Position numbers and translations under genes: made by a program. From the NCBI GenBank assembly GCA_022791355.1, contig JAAVYX010000038.1, forward strand, positions 1 through 7,518: 7,518 nucleotides of DNA, written 5' to 3'. Source of the stretch: Clostridiales bacterium. GTDB lineage: Bacteria > Bacillota > Clostridia > Oscillospirales > Acutalibacteraceae. Under the pieces are notes generated by a model. That model was not told the origin of the DNA, made no database searches, and saw only the letters and a program-made list of their open reading frames with translations. This document shows, piece after piece, positions 5,660 through 7,518 of the stretch; position 1 is the first letter of the stretch; each line of letters begins with the position of its first letter.

Positions 5660-7258
5660 TCACAGCTTATCCGGCAGCTGTTCAGCGCGCAGCTTGTATT
5701 CGATGGAGTCCACCAGGGCGAACCAGCTGGCCTCGATGACGTCGGCCGACACCCCCACCGTAGACCATACCTCGTCCCCGTCGGTGGAGGTGATGAGAAC
5801 TCGTACCGTAGCGGCCGTGGCGTCCTTGGGCTCCATGACCCGCACCTTGTAGTCGATCAGCCGAACCTTGTGCAGGCAGGGATAGAAGACGCAGAGGGCT
5901 TCCCGCAAGGCGCTGTCCAGCGCGTTGACCGGACCGTCTCCCTCGGCGGCCGAGATTTGCAGCTTGTCGCCCACCCGCACCTTGATGGTGGCGGTGGAGG
6001 AGTGGGATTCGTCGTAGGGCAGCTCATCCAGCACCTTGTAGCTGACCAGCTGAAAGGAGGAGTGAAAAAGCCCCAGCTGCCGGCGGACCAGCAGCTCGAA
6101 GCTGCCCTCCGCCCCCTCGAACTGATAACCCAGGTGCTCCAGCCTTTTGAGCTCGTTTATAATGGCGAAGGTCTCGGGGGCGTCCCGGTCCAAATCGGGG
6201 GCCACCCGATGAATCTTGCGGAGCACCGCCGTCCGACCCGACATCTCGCTCATTAAAAACCGCCGCTCGTTGCCCACGGCCTCCGGGTCGATGTGCTCAA
6301 AGGACTGGGAGCATTTGAGCACTCCGTCGGCATGCATGCCCGCCTTATGGGCGAAGGCGCTGCGGCCGACGTAGGGTTCGTTTTTCTTGACCGAGGTATT
6401 GGCAATCTCGGCCACCTCCAGAGCCGTGGCGGTGAGCAGATGCAGGTTTTCCTCCGGAATGCAGGCGTATCCCAGCTTGAGCTGGAGACTGGGGATGATA
6501 GAGGAAAGATTGGCGTTGCCGCACCGCTCTCCGAAGCCCAGATAGGTCCCCTGTACCTGTACCGCTCCGGCCAGCACGGCCTCCACCGAATCGGCGGCGG
6601 CGCAGCCCGTGTCGTTGTGACAGTGAATGCCCACCCGTATGGACGGGAAGGCGGCGCGGATCTTCTTTACAACGGCTGAAATTTCGTGGGGGAAGCAGCC
6701 GCCGTTGGTGTCGCACAGGGTCAGACAGTCGGCGCCGCCCTCCACGGCGGCGGACAGAGCAGCCGTGGCGTAGGCGGGATTGCGCTTGTATCCGTCGAAG
6801 AAATGCTCGGCGTCAAAAATAACCTCCTTGCCCGCCTGCTTTAAAAAGGCGCAGCTTTCCTGGATCATACGGAGGTTTTCCTCCAGGCTGGCGTTTAGGA
6901 TTTGGGTGACGTGCAGATCCCAGCATTTTCCAAAAATAGCGGCGGCAGGCACGCCGGACGCGAGAAGGGAGGCCAGATTTTTATCTTCCTCCGGCCGCAG
7001 GTTTTTATGTCTGGTGGAGCCGAAGGCCACTAGCCTGGCCCGCTCCAGCTTCAGGGCCGCAGCCCGCCGGAAAAACTCCATGTCCTTGGGGTTGGAGCCA
7101 GGATTGCCGGCCTCTATGTAGTGCAGGCCGATACGGTCCAGCGCCGTGATAATACGGAGCTTATCTTCCACTGAAAAGGCAATGCCCTCGGCCTGCGCGC
7201 CGTCTCGCAGAGTGGAATCGAAAATCTCCACCCGCCTGTTTTTCTGAGGGTCGTCCAT
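5660..7258 (-). CDS. cimA: (R)-citramalate synthase
   Basis: This enzyme condenses pyruvate and acetyl-CoA to (R)-citramalate, the first step of the threonine-independent route to 2-oxobutyrate and isoleucine. The 532-residue protein has the length of the long citramalate synthase group related to LeuA. The catalytic TIM barrel begins FDSTLRDGAQAEGIAFSVED (13-32), followed by IEAGNPGSNPKDMEFF (48-63), the metal-binding HCHND (212-216), GFGERCGNANL (241-251) and AGMHADG (306-312). The C-terminal third (about 400-525), with GDGPVNALDSALRE (440-453) and VGVSADVIEASW (501-512), matches the LeuA-type regulatory dimer domain, where isoleucine feedback is known in relatives. The start is set by AAGGAGG ten bases upstream, and a TATAAT-type box precedes it. 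It is the first recognised gene of the cimA-leuC-leuD unit. Homocitrate or isopropylmalate synthase is less likely, given the long-form pattern IEAGNPGSNPKD. Confidence 0.93.
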   Translation of the reverse strand: MDDPQKNRRVEIFDSTLRDGAQAEGIAFSVEDKLRIITALDRIGLHYIEAGNPGSNPKDMEFFRRAAALKLERARLVAFGSTRHKNLRPEEDKNLASLLASGVPAAAIFGKCWDLHVTQILNASLEENLRMIQESCAFLKQAGKEVIFDAEHFFDGYKRNPAYATAALSAAVEGGADCLTLCDTNGGCFPHEISAVVKKIRAAFPSIRVGIHCHNDTGCAAADSVEAVLAGAVQVQGTYLGFGERCGNANLSSIIPSLQLKLGYACIPEENLHLLTATALEVAEIANTSVKKNEPYVGRSAFAHKAGMHADGVLKCSQSFEHIDPEAVGNERRFLMSEMSGRTAVLRKIHRVAPDLDRDAPETFAIINELKRLEHLGYQFEGAEGSFELLVRRQLGLFHSSFQLVSYKVLDELPYDESHSSTATIKVRVGDKLQISAAEGDGPVNALDSALREALCVFYPCLHKVRLIDYKVRVMEPKDATAATVRVLITSTDGDEVWSTVGVSADVIEASWFALVDSIEYKLRAEQLPDKL

Positions 7259-7268
7259 GGCCGTTCCG

Positions 7269-7275
7269 CCTCCTT
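7269..7275 (-). promoter_or_regulatory. cimA ribosome binding site
   Basis: The minus strand reads AAGGAGG here, ten bases before the ATG at 7256-7258. It is a near-perfect match to the 16S tail and supports this start. Confidence 0.8.
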
Positions 7276-7282
7276 TTAACGA

Positions 7283-7288
7283 ATTATA
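7283..7288 (-). promoter_or_regulatory. Candidate -10 box of a cimA promoter
   Basis: The minus strand has a consensus TATAAT in the context GAGTATAATTCG. The -35 region (GGAACT at 17-bp spacing) is a poor match, so the promoter is weak or activator-dependent, or the box is chance in AT-rich DNA. It lies so close to the ribosome site that the leader would be very short, leaving no room for a T-box or attenuator downstream of it. Confidence 0.45.
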
Positions 7289-7342
7289 CTCCCTTTTCGG
7301 AAAAAAGTTCCCTGCCGGTTTGGCAACCTTAAAATCCGTAAT

Positions 7343-7477
7343 TTATAATTCAGAAATCATTTTTATCTTTAATGGACGTTTTGTTAAACATTCGGCAGTT
7401 TCATCCATTGTCGTTTTCGGATGCTGAAATATATCATTCTGCATGTCAACAGGTTCGTCAATGATATAGATTTTCGC
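7343..7477 (-). pseudogene. Possible frameshifted gene tail at the right edge
   Basis: A 44-codon minus-strand frame lies between an in-frame TGA (7478-7480) and TAA (7343-7345), reading IYIIDEPVDMQNDIFQHPK, then a short Thr-Met-Asp-Glu stretch, and ending LKIKMISEL. A second minus-strand frame, open from the window edge (7517) to a TGA at 7458-7460, reads NFCEALDGLSENLYH and overlaps the first. A single-base frameshift near 7460-7477 would join them. This suggests the tail of a broken gene beyond the window, with AT-rich codons unlike cimA. The opposite strand also holds a 30-codon ATG frame in the same bases, so chance is a real alternative. The family is not recognised. Confidence 0.3.
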
Positions 7478-7518
7478 TCAGCCCATCGAGGGCTTCACAA
7501 AAATTTTGCTTTGCACGG

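Noticed and set aside
7259..7518. T-box leader upstream of cimA
   Set aside because: The conserved T-box sequence (GGGTGGNACCGCG) and specifier hairpin are not visible on the minus strand.

Overview
The window looks like chromosomal DNA from a GC-rich anaerobic Firmicute, most likely a clostridial lineage such as Oscillospirales or Peptococcaceae. This rests on strong AGGAGG-type ribosome binding sites, overlapping GTG starts, a clostridial-style long citramalate synthase and a short LeuC/LeuD pair. The taxon is an inference; there is no rRNA or marker gene to settle it.

Layout: positions 1-534 hold no credible gene and form a long, AT-richer leader. A tight three-gene operon runs rightwards from 535 to 2772: a UbiX-family flavin prenyltransferase, a substrate-binding lipoprotein and an ABC ATPase, each overlapping the next by 8-13 bases. 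Positions 2773-3695 form a gene-poor convergence zone. It contains a possible uncalled or decayed minus-strand frame (2833-3042), five tandem 11-bp repeats, a family of short palindromic hairpins whose stems vary in a compensatory way, and a bidirectional terminator (3616-3670). A second unit then runs leftwards from 7258 to 3696: citramalate synthase (cimA), then leuC and leuD. The right edge (7343-7518) is AT-rich and carries what may be the frameshifted tail of another minus-strand gene.

How the genes work together: CimA condenses pyruvate with acetyl-CoA to citramalate, and LeuCD isomerises it (and also 2-isopropylmalate), so this unit feeds threonine-independent isoleucine synthesis and leucine synthesis. 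The next enzyme, LeuB, is not in the window. The ubiX operon is less clear. UbiX makes prenylated FMN for UbiD-type decarboxylases, but no UbiD is present. The ABC genes encode a binding protein and an ATPase but no permease. Their tight coupling suggests uptake of a compound, perhaps an aromatic or unsaturated acid or a cofactor precursor, linked to prenyl-FMN chemistry; that link is inference.

The most interesting signals are the covarying hairpin family, a 19-bp exact inverted match flanking the ubiX operon (28-46 and 2923-2941), the apparent CTG start of ubiX, and the incomplete ABC/UbiX module.
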